DNA of 64,000 nt from Lantana camara (lineage: Eukaryota > Streptophyta > Magnoliopsida > Lamiales > Verbenaceae). Below the pieces are notes generated by a model that searched no databases, was not told the DNA's origin, and worked only from the letters and a program-made list of their open reading frames with translations. The position numbers were made by a program, and so were the translations under genes. The stretch spans positions 76,296,501 to 76,360,500 of the forward strand of contig CM074858.1 of NCBI GenBank assembly GCA_037501455.1, written 5' to 3'. Below, one piece after another: positions 9,429 to 19,535 of this stretch. Numbering within the stretch: position 1 is the first letter of the stretch; the number at the start of each line of letters is the position of its first letter.

Positions 9429-9465
9429 AGAATCTGGGGACCAGATTCTTCTAAGGGGGGGAGAG
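9429..9465 (+). other. Hairpin plus polypurine tract of B
   Basis: Right after the stop codon a perfect 9-bp hairpin (AGAATCTGG, loop GGA, CCAGATTCT; 9429-9449) is followed by the tract AAGGGGGGGAGAG (9453-9465), which primes plus-strand DNA next to the 3' LTR. C, D, F and H have the same hairpin at the same place with paired base changes. Confidence 0.88.
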
Positions 9466-9466
9466 T

Positions 9467-12140
9467 TGTAACGCCCCGGTTTCCGGATGAACAGGTAAGC
9501 ACGCCACGTGTGAGTTTTGAGCGTAGGTTTATTTTATTTCTTTTAATTTCATAATATTCATACGTGGCATTCATATTTTTATAAAATTCATGAAACATTA
9601 TTTATATCAATTCTTTAAATTCATATCATTCAAAATATTATTTCATGACACGGAAAATATTTCTTGCATGAAAACCATTACCGAGAGTGATAAAATTTCC
9701 AAATTGTCCCTAGTAAATATTTTCTAAAATATTAGGGACTTGATTGCATAGAATTTTAGGGGCATGATTGATCATCTCTCAAAACTTTACATACTTAATT
9801 GTATAACTTATAGACTTCAAGGATTAATTGACAAATTGGCATATCTCACTCAAACCAAGGAGATGAATTACGGTATATGCATTTCCATGAGCTTCCATGA
9901 GCTCATTTCATCCAAACTTTGCCAAACACATTTGCTCTCATTCTCGGTACTAAGAAGAAAAGGGAAGAAGATAATTTTTCATCGATCATCAAGATTTCAA
10001 GAAGTTTTTCAAGGAATTGGAAGTGATCATCATCATCATCATCATATTTCTTCATTTCTTCTAGCTTCAAGGTGGGTTTGGCATGAATCCATGGTTCTTG
10101 ATCATATTTGCATGAGCTAGGGTTTAGGATTTATGTGCTAAATGAGCTAGTGGTGATCAAAGCATGATTGAGTGATTATTTCATGAATTATTGCATGAAT
10201 TCTAGCTTGATTCCTTGAATATTTGGCAAGTTTGAGCTAGCTTGATCATGAACATGAAACCTTGGGAATCTTGTTGTATTGCATGTTTTATGTGTTAAAG
10301 TGTGATATTATTATACCATAAGTGTATTTACATCATATTCCCAGAAATTATAGCATTTGGGGATCAAAAATGGGATTTTGTTGGTTGGTTGTTTTCTTCC
10401 CGAGAGCATACTCTGTTTCTGCTCTGTTTTTTCAGTTGCAGAAGCAGGGAACAACCGTTCCCAGCCTCAAGGCTTGGTGGGAACGGGCGTTCCCATTCCT
10501 TTTCAAAATTTAAGCGGCCGAGCATGGGAACGGCCGTTCCCATTTTGGCCTTGAGCCGGAAGGGCCGTTCCCAGCTCAAAGGCGCGCTTTAAAGGGAAAG
10601 AAACGCGGGCACGTTTTGGGGAACCTTGGGAACGACCGTTCCCATTTTTGAAAAAGGGATCGGAACGGCCGTTCCCACCTGTGTTGCAGAACAAAAGTTT
10701 CTGCATAAATTTCCGAAAATGACCCCTCGACCCGACGACTTCTTTGACCCCGAATTGCTATAATATGTACTAATATGATGTGAAACCAAAAGTTATAATA
10801 CCACATTGCATTTTCATGGTCGTCTCGACACGTTTTCGCCGTTCGTCATATTTTGGCCATTCTAGTCCATGTCTCATGTTCATATGTCGTATTTGCACAG
10901 GTCACGAGGGCGTGGACGAGGAGCAAGCTCCTTAGAACGCTACTTTATTATATTTTGCAAGAAAGGTGAGGTTTTGTTTTGGTAAAATGAACCCTACCAC
11001 CCGTACGTGCTAGTTTCGGCCAAAACCTATTATATCTATAACCGTTTTCAAAGTAATAAACATTTCAAGCAAGAATGTATCGATTGCCATGATTTTCAAA
11101 GCATGTTGGCGAGTACATGATTGCACGTGGGCCGAGGGTAATTCTTGAGCCAACCGGGAAAGCAAGGGCTGACGGGTAACTCCTGAATTATCCTCACATT
11201 GTTGGGATCAACCCCGAAGCCACTAGGAGATTAGTGGTGGAAGGAGTTCCGTGTCTAGAGGGTCATGTCCTCTACACACACCATGTCGTGGATAGTTGAG
11301 CCTTGCAAACTCGCTATCACCCGGAGGAAGAAGGAGACTGGGGATTAATCCGGAATGACGGGTTATCCTCGGGTTATTGCATGTTTTCAAGAATGAAATT
11401 GTCTATGTGAGCACTAAAGTATATTGCATGATCACTTAATTTTCAAGCAAGCAAGCATGATCACGTATTGTTCATGATTGGAAGTTCGGTTGGAGATTGC
11501 CCTTACTCGCCGGGGCCACATGTTCATGAGATTGACAAGCATGATTAAATAAAAGTGTTAAAATGGTTGGTTGTAATCTCGGGCAAAGATTAAACTTATT
11601 GAATTATATATCTATTTTATTTTATGCTAAAGTCTTCACCCGAGGCTACAATTTGCATGTGATGTGTGTTATATTTATTTATTGCCCCTCACTCAGTCTT
11701 CGGTAGACTGATACTTCACTTTTCAGGTACCTTTTGAGCGGGGTTGTGCTAGGCGGGAGTTGGTCGAGTCTTGCATTTCCACGGGTCTAGTTCCATACCT
11801 TCATGTATATTACTTTTGGAACATTTCATGTATGGATCGATATTCGTAATTTGGACTCATGGTGATGTATATTATCAATAGACCATAATGTATTGATAGA
11901 TAATTGGTACCTATATGTATCTATGTAATAAATATGGTACCTATATATATGAATGACTTTACTACTTCCGCTTTTCTATTCATGGTTGTTTGATTTTGTT
12001 GGGGAGAGTGTCCCGCCTAGAGCGTCGTTTTGTTGTCACCCGTTCGCTGTGGTCTTGGTTTAGGTATGAACTGTCCATTTCATACGTGGATTGAGGCTAC
12101 AATGCGGGGGATGTGGCGCCTTGGGGTCTAGGGTGCTACA
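9467..12140 (+). mobile_element. B 3' LTR
   Basis: 2674 bp, near-identical to 1989-4664 and with the same internal order of features. Starts TGTAACGCC right after the polypurine tract and ends GCTACA before the second TGAAA target copy. Confidence 0.96.
10447..10676 (+). repeat. Six-unit palindrome cluster in B 3' LTR
   Basis: Same cluster as in the 5' LTR. The last unit is a perfect CGGAACGGCCGTTCC dyad here but has one mismatch in the 5' LTR, and the first unit has ACAACC where the 5' copy has ACGACC. Confidence 0.9.
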
Positions 12141-12145
12141 TGAAA

Positions 12146-14372
12146 AGTGAAGTGTCAGTCTATCGAAGATTGAGTGAGGGGCAAATACATATATATAACA
12201 CACGTCACATGCAAGTTGTATCCTCGGGTGAAGACTTGGAAATGCAATAATATATATATAGTTCAAGAATAACTTGTTCTTTGCTCGAGATTACAACTGT
12301 CAAAATTAACATGTTAACTTGATCATTTCATGAAACATGTGGCCCCGGCGAGTATGGCAACTCTCGAAACTTTACGCTAATCGTGAACAGTACGTGCTTG
12401 CATGATTAATTCAATACGTGATCATACAATTCATTTAGTGCTCACTTAGATATATTCATGCTTGAAAACATGCGATAACCCGAGGATAATCCGTGGTGCC
12501 GGATCCATCCCCAATCTCCTTCTTCCTCCGGGTGATACTGGGTTTGCAAGGCCCAACTATCCACAACATGGTGTACATAGGGAACATGACTCCCTACTCA
12601 CGGAACTCCTTCCACCACTAATCTCCTAGTTGCTTCGGGGGTGATCCCAATGAGGTGAGGATAATTCAAGAGTTACCCGTCAGCCCTTGCTTTCCCGGTT
12701 GGCTCAAGAACTACCCTCGGGCCCATGTGCAATCATGACTCGCCAAACATGCTTGAAATCGTGAACAATCATGGCTTGCTTGCTTGAAAATGTTTATATT
12801 TTAGAAAACGTTATATATATAATAGATTTTGGCCGAAATCAACACATAAGGGTGTAATAGTTCTATATACCTAGAACAAAACCTCACCTTTGCTTGCAAA
12901 ATGAAACAAGGATATGCTCTAGGGAGCCTGTTTCTCGTCCACGACCTCGTGACCTGTGCAAACACGATGTGTATACGTGAGACATGACTCAAAATGGACC
13001 AAATAGGACGAACGGCGAAAATGCAACGAGATGACGAGCAATATGCAATGTGGCATAAAAATATCTTGTTTGTCATATATTCAATCATATAATAGCAATT
13101 TGGGATCAAAGAAGGCATTGGATCAACATGCTAAAATTTTAATTTTATGCTGAAAGTTTTCTTCTGTCAGACGTGTGGGAAAGGTCGTTCCGGCTTCCCT
13201 TTGAAAATGGGAAGGGCCGTTCCCATGCCTTCCGAGAACGCGCCAACGTTTTAAATTTTGAAAATACGCTTTAGCTGGGAAGGGCCCTTCCGACACACAG
13301 GCCAAAATGGGAATGGTCGTTCCTAGGTTTGCCAGCCCACTTTGATTTAAAAGAGTGGGAACGACCGTTCCCATAATGCCTTGAGGCGGGAAGGGTTGTT
13401 CCCAGTTTCTGCAACTGAAAAACAGAGCAGAAACAGGGGATGGCTACGGGAAACATTAGCAAAGCCCCAAAAGTCAAGTTTTGATCCATCAAATACCATA
13501 ATTCTGGGAATACTCATGCATACAAGTTCAAGATATGATAATATATCACTTAAGCACATAAGCCATGGAAAATCATCAAGAAATCACAACTCCAAGTTCA
13601 TGTACACATCTTCACATAACCTCAAATTTTGGCAAGAATTCAGGTCATAATTCAAGATATAATCAAGAAATCCCACTTCACTCAACCAATAATCCATAAT
13701 TCCATGATTCCTCAAACCCTAGCTATCATATACTTGAGCAAGACTCATCAATTCATGCAAAACACCCACCTTGAGCTAAAGAAATGGAGAAGATAGATGA
13801 TGAAAATGATCAAGCTTAAAAGCTTCAAAGATTTCTTGAAATTCTTGATGATCAAGATAAAATTCTCTTCTTTCCTTTTCCTTCTTGAAACCGAGAATGG
13901 GGGAAGCAAATATGTTGGGTAATTTTTGGATGAAATGAGATCAAGGAAACTTGGAGATGCATATACCGTTACATCCCTTTTTGAAATTTGTGAAATGCCA
14001 ACATTTGCAATTTAATCCTTTAAATGTTTAAATAATGCAATCAAGTATGTATAGTTTTGAAATGTGGTCAATTAAGTCCTTGAAAGTTTATGCAATTAAG
14101 TCCCTAAAGTTAAAGAAATAAACAACTAGGGACAATTTCGTAATTAAATCACTCCCGGTAATTATTTCACGTAATAAATATTTTTCCATGACTTGAGATA
14201 ATTTTCCAATGATATAAAATCATATAATTCACGTAAATAATGTATCATGATTTTTATAAAAATATGGAATGCCACGTAGGAAAATAGAAATTTAAAAGAA
14301 TTGAAATAAATCCTACGCTTAAAATCTCACAAGTGGCGTGCTTACCTGTTCATCCGTTACCGGGGCGTTACA
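12146..14372 (-). mobile_element. D middle LTR, proximal fragment
   Basis: The rest of the LTR split by B. Ends at plus-strand CGGGGCGTTACA (minus start TGTAACGCC), directly beside the D polypurine tract. Together with 1574-1988 it makes 2642 bp, equal to 31305-33946. Contains its own six-unit palindrome cluster, a 66-nt exon-like block at 12888-12953 and the conserved hairpins, all in minus sense. No gene. Confidence 0.94.
13177..13403 (-). repeat. Palindrome cluster of D middle LTR
   Basis: Six dyads related to GGGAACGGCCGTTCCC at 13177-13192, 13209-13224, 13278-13292, 13310-13326, 13358-13373 and 13388-13403. More worn than in B, with GGGAAGGGCCGTTCCC variants. Confidence 0.85.
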
Positions 14373-14373
14373 A

Positions 14374-14410
14374 CTCTCCCCCCCTTAAAAGAATCTGGTC
14401 CCCAGATTCT
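14374..14410 (-). other. Polypurine tract and upstream hairpin of D
   Basis: Minus strand reads AGAATCTGG, GGA, CCAGATTCT (14390-14410), then TTTTAAGGGGGGGGAGAGT up to the LTR. The hairpin is identical to that of B. Confidence 0.88.
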
Positions 14411-15579
14411 CTAGTCTTGCGAAACAACTCCGGGTGGAACCATTTCATCTTATCCTTGGTTTCCCACGTAACTTCCTCAGTTTTATCGCTTCTCCACAAA
14501 ACTTTAACCATGGGAAACCTCCGGTTTCTCAATTCCTGAAATTTCCCATCCATGATCTTAACCGGCCTCTGAACAAGTGTCAAATTCGGTTCCAATTCAA
14601 CTTCTTGCACGGGGAGAATCGTGGTCTCATCGGGGTAATGTTTTCTTAATTAAGAAACATGGAATACGTTGTGAATCCCCGTAAGACTCGGTGGTAGGTC
14701 CAGCAGATAGGCTACTTTGCCTATTCTTTCAAGAATCTCAAAAGGACCTAAGTAGCGAGGATTTAACTTTCCTCCTTTCCCGATCCGAGTGAAACCTTTC
14801 TTTTGTGGCACCTTCAAGAATACCCAGTCACCAACTTCAAATTCAAGATCTCTTCGGCGAGTATCGGCATAGCTCTTTTGCCTATCTTGCGCGGCTTTCA
14901 TCCGTTGTTGTATCGTTTGAACTTTCTCTATCATAGGCTGAACGACTTTGGAAGGTTTCTCAAACTTCTCACCTTTCTTTACCCCTTCTTGTTTGGGCCA
15001 TTTCCACTCTTCCAAATCGAAGAACAACGGAGATCGGCACTTTCTTCCATAAAGAAGTTCATAAGGAGCCATTCCGATCGAAGACTGAAAGCTGTTATTG
15101 TAGGCAAATTCAATTAGAGGTAACTGTTCTTGCCACGAATTCTGAAAATCCATCGCGCAAGCCCGAAGTAGAACTTCCAAATATCTTATCAATCTCTCCG
15201 TTTGACCGTCTGTTTGTGGGTGAAACGCTGTACTGAACTTGAGCCTCGTGCCCAATATAGCCTGTAACTCTTGCCACAACTTAGATGTTAACCTCGGGTC
15301 CCGATCTGAAACTATGCTCACCGGAATACCATGAAGTCGAATAATCTCTCTGTTATAGATCTCTGCTAATTTCGGAATCTTATAAGACATCCAGACCGGT
15401 AGTAAGTGAGCAGACTTCGTGAATCTATCCAGGATTACCCAAATACCATCAAGTCCACCTTTTACCTTCGGTAATCCGAAAACAAAGTCCATCGTTACTT
15501 GTTCCCACTTCCATTCGGGGATACGTAACGGTTGTAGAAGTCCTGCGGGTTTTTGGTTCTCAGCTTTCACTCTCTGACA
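14411..15579 (-). pseudogene. Integrase C-terminal half and chromodomain of D (broken)
   Basis: Minus-strand remainder of the D pol gene, cut upstream by C at the integrase zinc finger (HCLTCQ). Visible: MTCQRVKAENQKPAGLL, the catalytic core with SDRDPRLTSKLW and [32 protein letters not shown], then after a frameshift near 14650 the tail LTLVQRPVKIMDGKFQELRN and EEVTWETKDKMKWFHPELF. Both late catalytic residues (D and E of D-35-E) remain in this piece. The upstream half lies beyond C at 27833-28070. Not functional. Confidence 0.9.
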
Positions 15580-15584
15580 AGTCA
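15580..15584. repeat. Target site duplication of C (left copy)
   Basis: AGTCA before the C 5' LTR; the second copy is 27828-27832. Joining the flanks restores the D integrase reading through CLTCQ. Confidence 0.96.
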
Positions 15585-17245
15585 TGTAACGCCCCGATTT
15601 CTCGGACGTAAAGGTACAATGTATGTGTTTACTAATTTGCGCGAATTAATTGTTTTACGTGTTTTATATTTAATTTTATTATAATTGTTAATATTTTATT
15701 ATATTTTATTATATTATATTATAATATTTTATTTTAATATTATTAATTATATATATATATTTCGTGTTATATATATATATATATGTTTAATTATTATATT
15801 ATTAATTTAATGATTATACTAATTATATGTTATATTAATTAATCATGTTTTAATTAATTACTTATTTATATATGTATATAATTATACGTAGATAAATATA
15901 TTTATGCATGAATTTCAATTTTTGCATGGGAATTAATATGCATGCATGCAAATCATATTTGTGCATGGAAAATTTTATACATTTTGCATGAATTGCATGA
16001 TTAGGTTTGTTCGTTTATTTTGTGCTTCGTTCTTATATGATATGATATCTAATTGCCACGATTTTGTAATATGTTGTACATATATGTGTTATGAACATGA
16101 TTTTATGCTCAATTTATGTTTTTGAATTCATTTGTTATGTTAACGAATTAAATTTCATTTGAGGAACCAAAACGGGAGCTAACGAGCACTTAGCGTACCC
16201 TTGGTTCCGAATTTAATATCTTGAGCTCGGGAACTCGGATTCGAGTTCCGTCAAATCCGCTGAACTCGTAACGAAGATTTGAGTTTAGTAAACCTAGCCT
16301 TACATTTTTCCTAAGTCATTTGAACCTTCGAATTTCAACCGAAAAACGAATCGGCGACCAACATGACCTTGTTACACTAAATCAGCCATATCTTGTCCAA
16401 ACCATAACCAAACTAACCATGGTTTGATTCCTTGAAACCCTAACTCAACCCTCTATCATGACATAACCAGCCTTGACCGAGATTATCCTCTCACAAACCC
16501 CAAAACTTAGCCAAAGCTTCTGTTCTGAATTCCAGACCCGTAACCCTTCAAACCTTGGAGATTTTGGAGCTCAAATCTCATCCAAACTTCAACCAATCAT
16601 CAAGGTAAGTTAAGGGTTGTATTATATGATTAATTCTGTTCATTTTCATCCTTCCATTCATGATTTTGAGCATGGTTTCATGATTTTCTGGCCATTTTAC
16701 CGAAAATGAAGGTTTTTGGGCCAATTCTTGATCTTCTTTGATTCTTAACGGTTTTGATCGATTCCAAGCATGAGAATGATTGTTTTGACATCCTCATATC
16801 ATTTATGGTCATTGATTTCGTGGTTGTTGAGGTATTTATGATATACCATTTACGACAATTTTCAGAAAATCCCACGTATATGTCACATACACTTTCATGT
16901 CTTGATTGATCACTTTTGGAACTGATTATGTATTGAATATATGATATTTTGCTGCACATTTGATGGACTTTTGGACTTGAATGGAATCGGAGTGGTTGAG
17001 TTCAGTCGTGCCCTTTTTTTTTTCCGCGGTTGCTCTGTTTTTCTCACGTCGGAATTGCTGTCAATTTTGCTGAGATTTCCTTCTTCCTTTTGTTGTCTCT
17101 TTCATGGATTCTAGGGTGTGTTTATCTGAGTCTTTTACAGCTTTTCTTGCATGTTTGGGTTGCCTTTATTGCTCGTACATGGCTGCCTTTTCTTGCCCTG
17201 TTTTCCTGCGTATTTTGCTGTCTGTTTGAGGAAGTTGCTGTTGCA

Positions 17246-17370
17246 CGACACGGGGGTGTCGATTGCTGCCTTTCCGGCGAGGCACGGGGGTGCTGCAAGG
17301 CCTGGAATTTCTGTACCGAGACACGGGGGTGTCTCGGTCCAAGCTTTGTGGGTGACACGGGGGTGTCACC
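17246..17370 (+). repeat. Four-unit palindrome cluster in C 5' LTR
   Basis: Dyads around a shared core ACGGGGGT: CGACACGGGGGTGTCG (17246-17261), GGCACGGGGGTGCTGC (17281-17296), a 22-base dyad at 17316-17337, and GGTGACACGGGGGTGTCACC (17351-17370). Arms differ from unit to unit yet stay self-complementary. Confidence 0.92.
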
Positions 17371-17463
17371 CCGTTTTGCTTGATCTCTGTTTCGTCTTCC
17401 TTGAGTTGTTGTTGCTGCTGCTTTGATGTTTGCTTGGTTGATGGACTGTTGCTGCTGTGCGTA

Positions 17464-17660
17464 GTGTATATATATATATAAACATGTCTGTGTGTGTGTG
17501 TTGATTGTGAATTGTGTGTGTGTGCATGTGTTGCATGCATGTTTATAAAATAAAGTATATATGCATGCATGTGTGTGTGAGTGTGTACGTATATATATGT
17601 ATATATTATATATATATTGTATATTATTATATATGATTACTTATATATATTATATTATAA
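17464..17660 (+). repeat. TA/TG microsatellite tract in C LTR
   Basis: Runs of TATATA, TGTGTG and ATGCATGC. Repeat numbers differ from the 3' LTR copy (about 25972-26160), the main length difference between the two LTRs. Confidence 0.85.
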
Positions 17661-18073
17661 TTATTTATTATATATTTTAATTATTATTTGATTTAATTTA
17701 ATTATTGAAATTAATTGAATTCTATTTCGCGTATTTATTCTACTGACTTTTGATTGAACGTTTTATTTATTTTATTCCTAAATGTGAATATGAATATTAT
17801 ATATGTTATGCTTATTAATTGAATTTTTGAATAATTGATATGCATTATAAATGTTATGAATATTATGAATTTATGAAATTTATATGAATTTAAGAAATTA
17901 TGAAATTGAATGAAATATATGAACGAATGAATGATTATATGTTTTAAATTTATTAATCGTGCACATGAACATTTTTATGATATAACATGATCATTTATGC
18001 ATTCATGTCATATTCACTTCATTGCCGAGCGTCATATGTGGTCATTGAGTCTCATACCTTTTCTTTTGCACAG

Positions 18074-18138
18074 ATTCGGGTTTGGTCGGAGACGAGGGCG
18101 AGCCTTGAGACGCTTGTACCTTTCTTTCGCTTTTGAAG
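18074..18138 (+). other. Candidate 65-nt leader exon in C 5' LTR
   Basis: Preceded by CTTTTGCACAG and followed by GAAG/GTGGGT. Same length as the block at 3424-3488 in B and shares GACGAGG.C.AGC.CCTT and ACGCT. The I element has the same start (61573) but has lost the following GT. Confidence 0.55.
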
Positions 18139-18355
18139 GTGGGTTTTTCTTCTATTAGATAAAACAACCTTATATATTCCTTATGTGCAAAGTTTTAAGC
18201 CAAAACCGTATATTTATATACATTGAGTCAATTCGGGTAAATCATTTCAAACGTATGACCCCTTTTCTTTTATTTATGAATCCTACCTTATGTTTGGCGA
18301 GATATTTATGATTTATGATTGCACGGGCCCCGGGACTTAGTGTATGTGGCTAACC

Positions 18356-18904
18356 GAGGAAGCAAGGGCTGACGGGGATCCCATATACTAGTCCCAACCA
18401 AACTACGGTGATACCGGCCCTCGCTAGGAGTTTTAGCGGGGAATGGGAGCTGAGTGCCCTTGGGGGATTCATGTACCCCCATTGGCCTATGTATGAACCG
18501 GTGGCCGGGTCTTGCAAGCCCGTCCACCACCCGGAGGAAAAAGGGATATATGAATGATTATGATCATGTATTTATGAGCACAAAAGATTTATGTATGATA
18601 ATGGATTATTGAATAATTAATTATGATTACACGAGGAGTAGGTTGGAGATTGTGCACGCCCACTCGCCGGGCCATAAACCATTATGAACATTTATGAACA
18701 ATTATGAATGAATATGAACGTCGTAATCCCGTTGATCTTTCCTTTTTGTTTTTAACCACTTGGTAAAATCTTACTAAACTTCACACGGGATTAGGGCTTG
18801 CATGTATGTGTTTAAATTATGCGATATTATATATTCATGCCCTATTTTTATACCCACCAGTCTCTTTTAGACTGAACCCGGTTGTTTTCAGTTGTTTTGT
18901 GCAG
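18356..18904 (+). promoter_or_regulatory. Conserved structured block of the C LTR (candidate intron 2)
   Basis: GGAAGCAAGGGCTGACGG (to about 18375), hairpin CGCTAGGAGTTTTAGCG (18422-18438), CACCCGGAGGAAAAAGG (18528-18544), CACTCGCCGGGCC (to 18673), hairpin CAGTCTCTTTTAGACTG (18858-18874), then TTTTGTGCAG ending 18904. Same order as in B at 3678-4250. Confidence 0.6.
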
Positions 18905-19329
18905 GAATAGGAGTGCTAGGCGGGAATACAAGTCGTCTAGGTCTTGCATTTATGTTTAGCACTTCCTTTTATCTCATATTCATACTCTCATTGGTATTTT
19001 GTATATGATCATAGTTTATGCTTGGAGCGTTATGATTTTTGTAGGCCATGAGCGCCGTTGATTATGGAATGCTTTTGTATATCTATTTCTGGAGCTTGTT
19101 AGCTCATTGTATATATGCTATGTAGTTCTTGCTTCCGCGAATTTTATTTAACTCTGATCTTATGATTCTTGAGTTGATTGGTTCAAGGGTTAGTCCCGCC
19201 TAGCATAGCGTGTGTGTTATGTCCCCGTTCGCCGTGGATTTGGCACGTGTATGGACTTCCATTTCGTATACGGGTCGGGTCTCGGTGCGGGGGATGTGGT
19301 ACCTTACGCTCGGGTGCTACATCCTTATG

Positions 19330-19341
19330 TGGTATCAGAGC
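19330..19341 (+). other. C primer binding site (initiator tRNA-Met)
   Basis: TGGTATCAGAGC, 8 bases after the 5' LTR end. Confidence 0.95.
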
Positions 19342-19535
19342 CTAGGGTTGCAAAACCCGGGCTCTAGTGTCGAGTTGAGTCAGTTAGGTCGTTCGGCTTT
19401 AGGAACAACTTGTCAATGTGATGCATATGCATTGTTTATGTGCTTGTGTGTTTTAAATCTTGAAATTTGATCGAATTGCTTGCACTTGCATGCATGGACT
19501 AAAAATAGCATGCATTTCAGTGTTTCTTGAATAGA

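Larger units (their letters stand above)
1989..12140 (+). mobile_element. Element B: complete, young Tekay-type Ty3/gypsy retrotransposon
   Basis: 10,152 bp with every part in place: LTRs of 2676 and 2674 bp (TGTAAC...GCTACA), initiator-tRNA PBS, one unbroken gag-pol frame, a polypurine tract, and a TGAAA target duplication. Comparing the two LTRs by eye I find about 17 substitutions and 2 one-base indels (about 0.6 %), so it is recent. It could be autonomous if transcribed. It inserted in the D LTR in the opposite orientation to D. LTR ends and internal sequence show it is a relative of D. Confidence 0.96.
15585..19321 (+). mobile_element. C 5' LTR
   Basis: 3737 bp, TGTAACGCCCCGATTTC at the start and CGGGTGCTACA at the end. 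AT-rich first 500 bases, a consensus 5' splice site CAAG/GTAAGT at 16604/16605, four palindromes, a TG/TA microsatellite tract, the exon-like block, and the conserved structural block. No gene; the small frames at 17030-17426 recur in the 3' LTR and owe their openness to the GC-rich palindromes. Confidence 0.95.

Noticed and set aside
17030..17426. Frames of 91-134 codons around the C palindromes on both strands
   Set aside because: Present in both LTRs by descent and produced by the GC-rich dyads; no protein-like features.
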